A DNA stretch of 64,000 nucleotides, from positions 670,501 to 734,500 of the forward strand of contig CP028514.1 of assembly GCA_003054495.1 (NCBI GenBank), given 5' to 3'. Position 1 is the first letter of the stretch, and every line of letters starts with the position of its first letter. Source of the stretch: Carboxydocella thermautotrophica. GTDB lineage: Bacteria; Bacillota; GCA-003054495; Carboxydocellales; Carboxydocellaceae. The translations under genes were made by a program, and so were the position numbers. The notes under the pieces are model-generated. The model was not told the DNA's origin, made no database searches, and was given only the letters and a program-made list of their open reading frames with translations. Of the stretch, positions 51,265 to 59,749 are shown one piece after another.

Positions 51265-53535
51265 ATGAAAAAAATTAAGCCTACTTTTTTAAAACTCATA
51301 GCATCATACATTTTATTGACTTCTATTATCTTGCTTGTTACTACAGTAATTTTATATAAAGGTTATAAAGAACAAATTATTGAACAAGCAGATATAGCAT
51401 CCCAACAAATGCTTAGTCAAGCAAAGTATTACACTCAACATACGGAGAATTGGGCTAAATCATTCATTTATCAGCTTTATATTGATAAAGATATATATAA
51501 ATTAATGTATGAAACTAATCGGGATTATTCTCAAAATGTTTTAATCGGTATGATGAAAATTCGTCAAGCAGCCACTTTGGTGCCGCTTATACATTCAATT
51601 TATATTTATAATAATGTTAATAAAATGTTTTATTCTTCTCTCGGGAACAGTGCTGACCGATTTACATTTGAAGATCAAGGCATTGTAGAGTTATTAAAAG
51701 AAAATAATCAAACATTTAGCAGTAATTTAATCCCGCGTTATGTTGATTTTAACACCAATGGTTTGAAGTATAGAAAAAACCTGCTAACTATCATTCTTTC
51801 CAATGTGAAAAATACCCGTAATAATATGCCAGATGGTGCAATAATTATAAATATTGATGCTGATAATGTTGAAAGTTATTTCAAAAATAGTATTTCTGGT
51901 CAAAATAATCTTATTTTGGCTATAAACACTGGCGGAAAAATAATTTTTCATCCTGACCCTAAATTATATTTAACTAATATTTCTAATAAAAGTTATATTA
52001 AAAAAATTTTAAAGGAACACAAAACAGGAGGAAGTTTTATTCAAGAAATTAGTGGGAAACCTTCAATTGTTACGTTTTTGAAGTCACCACGTTCAGATTT
52101 GATTTTTATTAATATAACTGCTTACGATACTCTTCTTGGCACAATCAATAAAATGGTACGGCTGATTATTATAGTAATCATTTTAACTTTACTGATAGGT
52201 ATATTCTTTGCAATCTATTTATCGCGTAATATTTATCAACCTATTAACAAGGCTGTTAATTATTTAAAAGACATAGCACCAATGGACAGCTACAGAGATG
52301 AACTTGACTATTTGGTCCTTGCCGTGGATAAAATTTTAAACACTCCTTCATCTCTCAAAGATCTTTCAATAGAAGATAAAAAAATGATTAAAGAAAAGCT
52401 TTTACTTGGGATCGTCCTCGATACGATCGATGATTATGAAAAATTACAAGAAAAAATTGAAGAATTACAACTGAAAATTAGTAATAGTAATAGCTTTATT
52501 GTTATTGTCTTCAAGATTGATAATTATAAAGAAACTGGTCAATTTACCAACCATTTAGTTGAGTTTTTCGAAAGAGATGAAGTAGACTATGAGTTTTTAC
52601 AATTAGAAGATAGTGAGATAACATTAATTAAGGGTTTTACAACTTTAGTTTCTGTTCCTGATATTATAGAAAGCATCAGGCTAATACAGAATGAAATAAA
52701 ACAAAATCTAGGCATAACAGTATCAGCAGGCTTAGGGGAGTGTGTAGAAAGTTTAACAGAAATAAACAGATCATATAAAATAGCAAAAGAATGTTTAAAT
52801 TACCGCTATAAATATGGTAAAGAAAATATACTTTATTATGATAAAATTGTTTCAGAACTATCAGAGGGCTATAAATATAATAGTAACCTGGAACAGAACA
52901 TTTTTAACGCTCTGAAAATGGGTAACCTGACAAAAGTTGAAGAAGAATTAAATAAAATGTTAGCTGAAATCAAAAATTATACTTATCATGAAGTATTATT
53001 GGCTTTGACCCAATTGGCGTTAAATTCAAAGATTTTGATTACCAATTTGTCTCAGATGAGTAACCAGAGTTTGTATATTGACATCCAGGAATTTAAAAAA
53101 GTAATAGAAAATATGGAAGACCTGGATGAAGCAAAACAGTGGTTTATAGAACTATATAAAAATACCATAGAAAAACTAAAAGAAAAGAAAGTTAACCGCA
53201 AAAAAGATTTAATATATAATGTGATAAAATATATAGAAGAAAACTATCATGATCCCCAGTTATCACTGGAAATCATTGCTGAACATTTTGGGATTTCGCC
53301 TAATTATTTGCGGATGCAGTTTAAAGAAGCAGAAAACAAGTCCTTATCTGCTTATATTAACGAGTTGCGTTTTGAAAAGGCTAGACAATTGCTTGAAGAA
53401 ACCAGTTTAACTGTAAAAGAGATAGCAATTAAAGTTGGGTTTGAAAATTATAACTACTTTTATACTGCCTTCAAAAAATATTATGGCTTATCACCTAATC
53501 AGTTCCGTTTAAATATTGAAAAAAAGAATAAGTAG
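51265..53535 (+). CDS. Membrane-bound AraC-family regulator of the inositol locus
   Basis: Protein of 756 residues, one-component sensor. N-terminal helix (about 12-34), a large outer domain of Cache-like style (about 35-290), a second helix (about 297-320, LIIIVIILTLLIGIFFAIY), then a cytoplasmic linker. The C-terminal AraC DNA-binding domain (about 655-755) has LEIIAEHFGISPNYLRMQFKEA and TVKEIAIKVGFENYNYFYTAFKKYYGLSPNQF. This layout is shared with YesN/YtdP-type regulators of sugar loci. Very AT-rich with many Asn, Ile and Lys codons, unlike its neighbours, indicating separate ancestry. Likely activates the downstream ABC and catabolic genes; ligand unknown. Confidence 0.87.
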   Translation: MKKIKPTFLKLIASYILLTSIILLVTTVILYKGYKEQIIEQADIASQQMLSQAKYYTQHTENWAKSFIYQLYIDKDIYKLMYETNRDYSQNVLIGMMKIRQAATLVPLIHSIYIYNNVNKMFYSSLGNSADRFTFEDQGIVELLKENNQTFSSNLIPRYVDFNTNGLKYRKNLLTIILSNVKNTRNNMPDGAIIINIDADNVESYFKNSISGQNNLILAINTGGKIIFHPDPKLYLTNISNKSYIKKILKEHKTGGSFIQEISGKPSIVTFLKSPRSDLIFINITAYDTLLGTINKMVRLIIIVIILTLLIGIFFAIYLSRNIYQPINKAVNYLKDIAPMDSYRDELDYLVLAVDKILNTPSSLKDLSIEDKKMIKEKLLLGIVLDTIDDYEKLQEKIEELQLKISNSNSFIVIVFKIDNYKETGQFTNHLVEFFERDEVDYEFLQLEDSEITLIKGFTTLVSVPDIIESIRLIQNEIKQNLGITVSAGLGECVESLTEINRSYKIAKECLNYRYKYGKENILYYDKIVSELSEGYKYNSNLEQNIFNALKMGNLTKVEEELNKMLAEIKNYTYHEVLLALTQLALNSKILITNLSQMSNQSLYIDIQEFKKVIENMEDLDEAKQWFIELYKNTIEKLKEKKVNRKKDLIYNVIKYIEENYHDPQLSLEIIAEHFGISPNYLRMQFKEAENKSLSAYINELRFEKARQLLEETSLTVKEIAIKVGFENYNYFYTAFKKYYGLSPNQFRLNIEKKNK

Positions 53536-53545
53536 TAAGACTGAC

Positions 53546-53582
53546 AGACTCGCACGTTTTTTTCTGTGCGAGTCTTCTTTTT
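53546..53582 (+). terminator. Rho-independent terminator after the AraC-type gene
   Basis: AGACTCGCAC (53546-53555) / GTGCGAGTCT (53566-53575) followed by TCTTTTTT. Confidence 0.87.
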
Positions 53583-53882
53583 TGCAGAAAGTGATAAATT
53601 TTGAAGTCGTGGAGTAAGCGCATTTTGAAGAAAACTGTTATTTTAGAACTTTAACAAAGTTCAGAAAACAGTTAATATTCATGCTAGATTAAGCCCTAAA
53701 TTAAAGGCCCCAAAATAAGAAAAATACGGAAAGGAGATGATATCAAGTAGCAAGGCCCAGACAAAACTAATTATTTAATATCAAATAAAAGTAGATGGGG
53801 GTGAAAATTATCGAAGTTTATAGCCGATATAAATCCAATTACAAGTAGGTTATGGGAGCTAAAAAATGATGGGGAGGAAAAA
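53583..53882 (+). other. Regulatory leader of the inositol operon, no clear gene
   Basis: About 300 AT-rich bases between the regulator's terminator and the binding-protein gene. The region contains the nested inverted repeat at 53633-53673 and a candidate promoter. There are short frames with Shine-Dalgarno-like sites (13 codons from 53738, 15 codons from 53802), which are too short to call as genes. No IS or RNA family was recognised. Confidence 0.5.
53633..53673 (+). promoter_or_regulatory. Nested inverted repeat over a candidate promoter
   Basis: Outer arms AACTGTT (53633-53639) / AACAGTT (53667-53673); inner arms GAACTTT (53646-53652) / AAAGTTC (53656-53662). A candidate -35 TTAACA (53651-53656) lies inside the inner repeat, and a TAATAT -10 (53673-53678) follows at 16 bases. 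It is a possible operator or attenuator for the iol operon. Confidence 0.5.
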
Positions 53883-54887
53883 ATGATGAAGAAATTTTTA
53901 AAGATCATTAGTTTAATAGTAATTTTGTCATTGGTAGTTGCCGGTTGTGGAACTAAAAAGAATGAAACAGCGCAAAACAACAATGAACAAAACAGCGGAG
54001 CTACACAACAGAAACCCAAAATTGCAGTAGTATTAAAGGCAGTGAACAGTGACTACTGGAAGATTGTGCAAGCAGGGGCAATGGATGCTGCCAAAGCTCT
54101 GGGAGTTGAGGTAGAAGTTTTGGGTCCCAATGCCGAAACGGATATTGCTGGGCAAACTTCTATAATGGAAGACCAAATTGTCAAGAAAGTATCGGCTCTG
54201 GTAGTAGCACCTTCCCAGCCAAGCGCTGCCGTTGCGACTTTTGATAAAGCCGATGCAGCCGGCATTCCGGTACTCTTAATTGATACTGATGCTAATTGGG
54301 ATAAGAAGAAGTCCTTTATCGGTACCGGTAATTTCGCCGGTGGCAAAATCGGGGGCAAATTTTTGGCCGAAAAATTAGGTAAGGGTGCTGAAGTGGTAAT
54401 CATTCGCGGTGCTTTGGGCGATGCTACCCATGATGAACGGGTTAACGGTGCCAAGGAAGAATTGGAAGCTGCCGGTTTAAAAGTGGTTGCCATTCAACCC
54501 GCTAACAGTGACAGGAATATGGGTATGTCAGTAATGGAAAACCTGCTGCAAACTTATCCTAATGTCAAAGGGGTATTTGCTTCTAATGATGAAATGGCTC
54601 TGGGGGCGGTAAGAGCGTTGAAGCAAGCCAAAAAGACTGATGTGGTAGTTGTTGGTTTTGACGGTTCGCCGGATGCCTTAAAGTCTATTAAAGCCGGGGA
54701 ATTAAGTGGTTCTGTGGCGCAAAGTCCCTATAATATCGGTAAATTTGGCGTAGAAGCTGCTGTCAAAGTGGTAAAGGGAGAAACAATCGAAAAGCGGATT
54801 GATACTGGCACCAGCATGATTACAAAAGATAATGTGGATCAAGCTATCTCTGATTTGGAAAAAATTCTGGGCAAAAAAATTAACTAA
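53883..54887 (+). CDS. Sugar/polyol ABC transporter substrate-binding lipoprotein (RbsB type)
   Basis: Periplasmic-binding-protein-like lipoprotein of 334 residues. Signal with lipobox VVAGC (Cys about residue 22), Asn/Gln-rich tether, then the type I SBP fold. It has KIAVVLKAVNSDYWKIVQAG, a hinge region VSALVVAPSQPSAAVA, a central VIIRGALGDATHDERVNGAKEE and the late VVVGFDGSPDALKSIKAG. Homologues bind ribose, xylose or myo-inositol. The downstream iolB and iolD make inositol or an inositol isomer the likely ligand. GGGGAGG upstream; ATG at 53883 or 53886. Confidence 0.88.
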   Translation: MMKKFLKIISLIVILSLVVAGCGTKKNETAQNNNEQNSGATQQKPKIAVVLKAVNSDYWKIVQAGAMDAAKALGVEVEVLGPNAETDIAGQTSIMEDQIVKKVSALVVAPSQPSAAVATFDKADAAGIPVLLIDTDANWDKKKSFIGTGNFAGGKIGGKFLAEKLGKGAEVVIIRGALGDATHDERVNGAKEELEAAGLKVVAIQPANSDRNMGMSVMENLLQTYPNVKGVFASNDEMALGAVRALKQAKKTDVVVVGFDGSPDALKSIKAGELSGSVAQSPYNIGKFGVEAAVKVVKGETIEKRIDTGTSMITKDNVDQAISDLEKILGKKIN

Positions 54888-54956
54888 CTTAATCATGGCA
54901 GCCGCTGGCTGCGGCTGCCATTCCCTCAATACAAGAAGATTTGAGGTGTTTAAGTT

Positions 54957-56453
54957 ATGATCCGGCCTTTTTTAGAGCTTAAAGGTGTATCTAAAGTATT
55001 TCCTGGAGTAAAAGCACTTGATGCGGTGGATTTAGAGATTTACCCCGGGGAAGTTCATGGTCTGATTGGTGAAAACGGCGCCGGAAAATCAACGTTAATT
55101 AAAATTTTAACCGGCGCTCATAAGCATGATGCCGGTCAGATTTTTATTGAAGGGCAAGAAATAAAAATTCTCAATACCAAAAAGGCAATGGAACTTGGAA
55201 TTACTGCGATATACCAGGAACTTAACATAGTTAAAGAATTGTCTGTATATGAAAATGTTTTTCTTGGGCGAGAAATAAAAAAGAATAACGGCAAATCTGT
55301 ATTTTTGGATATCAACCTGATGAAAGAAAAGTCCCGGCAGCTGTTAAGTGAGCTCGGGCAAAATATCGACCCCGGTGTAAATATCGGAACCTTAGGAATT
55401 GGCAAACAACAAATGGTGGAAATAGCCAAGGCTTTATCGGTTCAAACCAGGTTATTAATTATGGATGAACCTACGTCCAGTCTAAGTGGAAAGGAAGTCA
55501 GGGAACTTTTAAAAACGGTTAAAGAGTTAAAAAACAAAGGTATTGGTATTATCTTTATTTCCCATCGGTTGGATGAGGTAATGGAGATATGTGACCGCAT
55601 TACAGTTATGCGGGATGGAAAAAAAATTACCACAATGCTGGCCCGGGAGGCTACCGTGGACGAGTTAATTAAATTGATGGTGGGAAGAAGCCTGGAGCAA
55701 CAATTTCCCAAAATTAAAGTCACGCGCGGGGAAGAGATTTTAAGAGTTGAAAAATTAACCCGTCAGGGTGTTTTTAAAGATGTAAGTTTTTCGCTTTATC
55801 GCGGGGAAATCCTGGGCATTGCCGGTTTGGTGGGTTCGGGAAGAACGGAAGTAGCCAGGGCGATTTTTGGAGCTGATGAACTGGATAGTGGTGAGATTTA
55901 TATAAAGGGACAGAAAGTGCAAATCAAATCACCTAAAGATGCCATGAAGTACGGAATTGCTTTCTTAACTGAGGATCGTAAAGGGCAGGGCCTGGTTCTG
56001 GATAACACAGTGGATTTCAATATGAATCTGGCCGTTTATGACAAAGATAAATCAATGCTGCTTGATTTAAAAAAATTAAAAGAATTAACTATGAAAAATA
56101 TTAAGAAGCTAAATTTGAATCCTCCTTCTGCCAGCTTTATTGTCAGGCAGCTCAGTGGAGGTAACCAGCAAAAAGTGGTTATCGGTAAATGGTTAAATAC
56201 CAATGCCAGTATTTATATTTTCGATGAGCCTACCCGCGGAATTGATGTTGGTGCCAAAGTGGAAGTTTATAATGTGATCAACGAACTGGTAGCAGGCGGT
56301 GCGGCGGTTATTATGATTTCTTCCGAATTGCCGGAGCTATTAGGTATGTCAGACAGAATTATTGTTATGAGCGAGGGCAAAGTGACTGCGGAATTGATGA
56401 GAGACCAAGCCAATCAGGAAAATATTATGAGAGCAGCAACAGGGGGAGTTTGA
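54957..56453 (+). CDS. Sugar/polyol ABC transporter ATPase (RbsA/MglA type)
   Basis: Double-ATPase subunit of 498 residues. First half: Walker A GENGAGKSTLIKIL, signature region GIGKQQMVEIAKALS, Walker B LLIMDEPTSSLS. Second half: degenerate Walker A GLVGSGRTEVARAI, LSGGNQQKVVIGKWL and IFDEPTRGIDVGAK. This is the normal layout for monosaccharide importers. Between SBP and permease in one operon. AGGTG upstream of ATG. Confidence 0.93.
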   Translation: MIRPFLELKGVSKVFPGVKALDAVDLEIYPGEVHGLIGENGAGKSTLIKILTGAHKHDAGQIFIEGQEIKILNTKKAMELGITAIYQELNIVKELSVYENVFLGREIKKNNGKSVFLDINLMKEKSRQLLSELGQNIDPGVNIGTLGIGKQQMVEIAKALSVQTRLLIMDEPTSSLSGKEVRELLKTVKELKNKGIGIIFISHRLDEVMEICDRITVMRDGKKITTMLAREATVDELIKLMVGRSLEQQFPKIKVTRGEEILRVEKLTRQGVFKDVSFSLYRGEILGIAGLVGSGRTEVARAIFGADELDSGEIYIKGQKVQIKSPKDAMKYGIAFLTEDRKGQGLVLDNTVDFNMNLAVYDKDKSMLLDLKKLKELTMKNIKKLNLNPPSASFIVRQLSGGNQQKVVIGKWLNTNASIYIFDEPTRGIDVGAKVEVYNVINELVAGGAAVIMISSELPELLGMSDRIIVMSEGKVTAELMRDQANQENIMRAATGGV

Positions 56454-57449
56454 ATGGGAGACTTAAATCAGCGCTTTCAATTGAATGAGGGTATGACACT
56501 TAAAAACGCAGTATCAAAATTTGGGTCACTCCTTGGCTTATTATTGCTTTCAATTATACTGGCCCTTGCTTCCGACCATTTTCTGACTTTGGATAACCTG
56601 ATGAATATTGCCCGGCAATCAGCTATAAACAGTTTAATCTCCATGGGGATGTTATTGACAATATTAACGGCCGGTATTGACCTATCGGTAGGCTCTATTT
56701 TGGCTTTGTCGACAATGGTCATGGGAGTGACTACCGTTACCTGGGGATTAAATCCCTTTCTGGGCATTCTGGCCGGAATTTTAACCGGTACAGCCTTGGG
56801 ATTGTTAAACGGCTTGTTATTAACCAAACTGAAATTACCCCACCCTTTTATTTCTACCCTTGGTACTAAAAACATTGCCCGGGGTTTAGCTCTTATAATA
56901 ACCGGGGCCACTCCAATTTCCGGTTTTCCCAGGTCAATCCAGTTCATAGGTTCGGAATTTATCGGACCGGTGCCGGTGAGTTTTATTCTTGTCATAATCA
57001 TGTGTATTCTATTTGCTGTTTTCCTCAATCGTACCGCCTATGGTAAACACATTTATGCCGTGGGTGGGAACCTGGAAGCTGCCAAACTTTCCGGGATAAA
57101 TGTGGAAAAAACTTTAGTGATGGTTTATACCATCTCCGGGACCATGGCGGCAATTGCCGGGCTTGTTCAGGTAGGCCGGGTTAATGCAGCTTTTCCCCTG
57201 GCCGGTCTGGATTATGATCTGGATGCCATTGCGGCAGTAATCATCGGTGGCGCTTCTTTTATGGGCGGTCAAGGAACTGTTTGGGGAACCCTGATTGGAG
57301 CAATGATTATGGCAGTATTGCGCAATGGCTTGAATCTGCTTGGGGTTTCTGCCGATTTGCAAACTGTAGCCATCGGTATTGTTATCATTGGGGCAGTTTA
57401 TGTAGATGTTTTACGCAGACAAGCTTTGAAGAAAGCCAAAGCAAACTAA
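56454..57449 (+). CDS. Sugar/polyol ABC transporter permease (RbsC type)
   Basis: Membrane permease of 331 residues with eight to ten helices. Motifs: LMNIARQSAINSLISMGMLLTIL, GIDLSVGSILALS and the ATPase contact region AVGGNLEAAKLSGINV. The ATG starts right after the ATPase stop with GGGGGAG upstream. Completes the importer. Confidence 0.93.
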   Translation: MGDLNQRFQLNEGMTLKNAVSKFGSLLGLLLLSIILALASDHFLTLDNLMNIARQSAINSLISMGMLLTILTAGIDLSVGSILALSTMVMGVTTVTWGLNPFLGILAGILTGTALGLLNGLLLTKLKLPHPFISTLGTKNIARGLALIITGATPISGFPRSIQFIGSEFIGPVPVSFILVIIMCILFAVFLNRTAYGKHIYAVGGNLEAAKLSGINVEKTLVMVYTISGTMAAIAGLVQVGRVNAAFPLAGLDYDLDAIAAVIIGGASFMGGQGTVWGTLIGAMIMAVLRNGLNLLGVSADLQTVAIGIVIIGAVYVDVLRRQALKKAKAN

Positions 57450-57467
57450 AGTAAGGGGGTATTTAAA

Positions 57468-58496
57468 ATGGTTAAAGTAGGTGTAGTAGGTTATGGTGTA
57501 ATCGGACAACGTCTGGCTGACGGGGTAAAACTACAAAAAGACATGGAGCTTGTAGGAGTTGCGGATGTGGCTCCCACTCTGGCGGTAAGGGCTTTGAAGG
57601 AAAAAGGTATGCCCTATGATTTATATCTTGCTGTTCCGGAAAATAAACCCAAATTTGATGAACTGGGTATCCCCGTATCCGGTACTCTGGAAGATCTGGT
57701 GCAAAAATGTGATATCATCCTGGACGCTACCATTGCCGGTGTCGGAGCAAAAAACAAAGAGATTTATAAAAAGTATGGTAAAAAAGCTGTTTTCCAGGGT
57801 GGCGAAAAAAATGATGTGGCCGATGTATTTTTCCATGGTTATGCCAACTACGAAAAAGGTTTGGGCAAGCAATTTTTAAAACTGACATCATGTAACACTA
57901 CCGGTCTAATCCGTGCTGTAGATTGCCTGGATCGTGCCGTGGGTATTGAAAAAGTTGCTATCACTATCATCAGAAGAGTGGCAGATCCTGGCGATTATCA
58001 CCGGGGCCTGACCAATGCTTTGCAGGTTGAAAAGGCACCCAACCACCAGGCGGTGGATTTAATGACGATTATGCCCCATATTGACGCTACTGGTATCCTG
58101 GTACACACCCCTGTTACCCATGGCCATATAATTACGGTTTTGGCCACCCCTAAACAAGATCTTTCCGTTGAGGAAGCCATCAAGCTCTTTAATGCCCATC
58201 CGCGGATCAGAGTTGTTCGGATAGCTGACGGGTTCCAGGGCAATGCCGCTCTCTTCCGTTATGCCAGAGATCTGGGCAATCCCCGTGGAGACATGTATGA
58301 AATTGCAGTCTTTGAAGAAACGATTGTCAAATCCGGTCGCGATATTATGTTCGCTATTAATATTCCCCAGGAAGCAGTGGTTATTCCTGAAAGCATGGAT
58401 GCTATCCGGGCTGCACTGGAACTGCAAACTGACCGTCTGGAAGCGGTAGGCAAAACTAACGAGTATTTGGGGATGGGAAAATGGATGCAAAAGTAA
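57468..58496 (+). CDS. Archaeal-type (type II) GAPDH homologue
   Basis: Aldehyde dehydrogenase of 342 residues homologous to archaeal phosphorylating glyceraldehyde-3-phosphate dehydrogenase. N-terminal Rossmann motif GVVGYGVIGQRLADG (residues 5-19), catalytic Cys 142 in LTSCNTTGLIR, Arg 169-170 in IIRRVADPGDYHRG, and His 218/220 in TPVTHGHI. Compared with the archaeal consensus as I remember it (RRAADP...KKGP, PSHHGPD), this protein has HRGL at 178-181 and NHQAVD at 192-197, changes close to the substrate phosphate pocket. It is the first enzyme gene after the importer and overlaps the PGK gene by 16 bases. The role may be oxidation of glyceraldehyde 3-phosphate or of a carboxylate analogue (see findings). 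Confidence 0.85.
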   Translation: MVKVGVVGYGVIGQRLADGVKLQKDMELVGVADVAPTLAVRALKEKGMPYDLYLAVPENKPKFDELGIPVSGTLEDLVQKCDIILDATIAGVGAKNKEIYKKYGKKAVFQGGEKNDVADVFFHGYANYEKGLGKQFLKLTSCNTTGLIRAVDCLDRAVGIEKVAITIIRRVADPGDYHRGLTNALQVEKAPNHQAVDLMTIMPHIDATGILVHTPVTHGHIITVLATPKQDLSVEEAIKLFNAHPRIRVVRIADGFQGNAALFRYARDLGNPRGDMYEIAVFEETIVKSGRDIMFAINIPQEAVVIPESMDAIRAALELQTDRLEAVGKTNEYLGMGKWMQK

Positions 58497-59749
58497 ACAT
58501 CGGAATCAGAACCATGGATGAATTTGACTACAGCGGCAAAAGGGTTTTGCTACGGCTGGATATCAATTCCCCCATCGATCCGGTAACTAAAAAAATCGTT
58601 AATGAAAACCGGATTAACATGAGTATTCCTACCCTTAAATACCTGCTGGACAGAGGGGCTAAAGTAGCCATCATAGCCCATCAGGGGGATACCCTGGATT
58701 ATCATAACTTGATTCCTTTGCAGGAACATGCGGAAAAACTTTCACTCAAATTGGGAAAAACAATCCGTTATATTGATGATGTCTGCGGGCCAGCCGCTCA
58801 GGAAGAGATAAAGAAGTTGATGCCCGGGGAGGCAATTTTGCTCGGTAATTTACGTTATCTGACCGAAGAAGTTTCTACCTTTGAAAAAGATGTAAAATTA
58901 CAGCCTGCGGAAATGTTGAACACTTATTTAGTAAGAAGCCTGGCGCCATTGTTTGATTACTATGTTAATGATGCTTTTGCAGCTGCTCATCGCAATGCCC
59001 CTTCCATGGTCGCCTTTCAGGAAATTTTGCCTTCGGCTGGCGGGATGTTGCTGATTCAGGAGCTAAATGCTTTGATCAGGGTTAGGGAAAATCCTGACAA
59101 ACCGGCAGTTTTTGTTCTGGGGGGCCTGAAAATATCTGATGCCTTCGGCATGATGAAACAAGCTCTGCAAAGCGGTACGGCAGATAAAATCCTGGCCTGC
59201 GGGGTAACCGGTCATATTATGTTAATTGCTGCCGGCTACGATATCGGGAGTAAAAACACTAAATTTATTTATGACCGTTCCCTGGATGTATTTATTCAAC
59301 CAGCAAAAGAGTACTTACGAGATTATCCCGGTAAAATTGTTTATCCTGTTGACCTGGCTTATGAAAATGATGGCCAAAGAGCGGAAATAGATATTGAAAA
59401 CCTGCCAGCTGATGAGCTCTGTATGGATATCGGACAAAAAACCATTGCTATCTTTAAAAATGAGTTAGCGTCTGCAGGCACCATTTTCGTCAATGGTCCG
59501 GCCGGGGTTTATGAAAATCCTCTCTTTGCCGATGGTACCAGAGAAATCTGGGAAGCCATTGCCAACAGTAAGGGATATTCGGTCATCGGGGGCGGTGATA
59601 CGGTCAGCGCAGCCCAGAGGTTTATTGATACTTCCAAAATTGATTATGTATGTACCGCGGGCGGAGCAATGGTCAGATTTTTATCCGGTGTCAAACTACC
59701 CTTGCTTGAAGCAATGAGAAAGGGGTGGACCAATGCTAAGCAGGGATAA
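58481..59749 (+). CDS. Archaeal-type phosphoglycerate kinase homologue
   Basis: Acyl-phosphate kinase-type protein of 422 residues. PGK features: RVLLRLDINSPID at 21-33, Arg 44 (NENRINMSIPT), NLRYLTEEV, VNDAFAAAHRNAPSMVAF, VLGGLKISDAF and GPAGVYENPLF, and a nucleotide-binding GGGDTVSAA. The sequence is of the archaeal branch. At 67-71 it reads HQGDT where archaeal PGKs usually have HQGKP or HQGRP, so a positively charged residue in the phosphoglycerate site is replaced by Asp 70. Overlaps the GAPDH homologue (16 bases) and the transketolase gene (17 bases). Reaction may be ATP formation from 1,3-bisphosphoglycerate or from another acyl phosphate. Confidence 0.85.
   Translation: MDAKVNIGIRTMDEFDYSGKRVLLRLDINSPIDPVTKKIVNENRINMSIPTLKYLLDRGAKVAIIAHQGDTLDYHNLIPLQEHAEKLSLKLGKTIRYIDDVCGPAAQEEIKKLMPGEAILLGNLRYLTEEVSTFEKDVKLQPAEMLNTYLVRSLAPLFDYYVNDAFAAAHRNAPSMVAFQEILPSAGGMLLIQELNALIRVRENPDKPAVFVLGGLKISDAFGMMKQALQSGTADKILACGVTGHIMLIAAGYDIGSKNTKFIYDRSLDVFIQPAKEYLRDYPGKIVYPVDLAYENDGQRAEIDIENLPADELCMDIGQKTIAIFKNELASAGTIFVNGPAGVYENPLFADGTREIWEAIANSKGYSVIGGGDTVSAAQRFIDTSKIDYVCTAGGAMVRFLSGVKLPLLEAMRKGWTNAKQG

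Noticed and set aside
53738-53850. Two very short frames with ribosome-site-like sequences before the binding-protein gene
   Set aside because: Products of 13 and 15 residues with no family resemblance; not enough evidence for genes.
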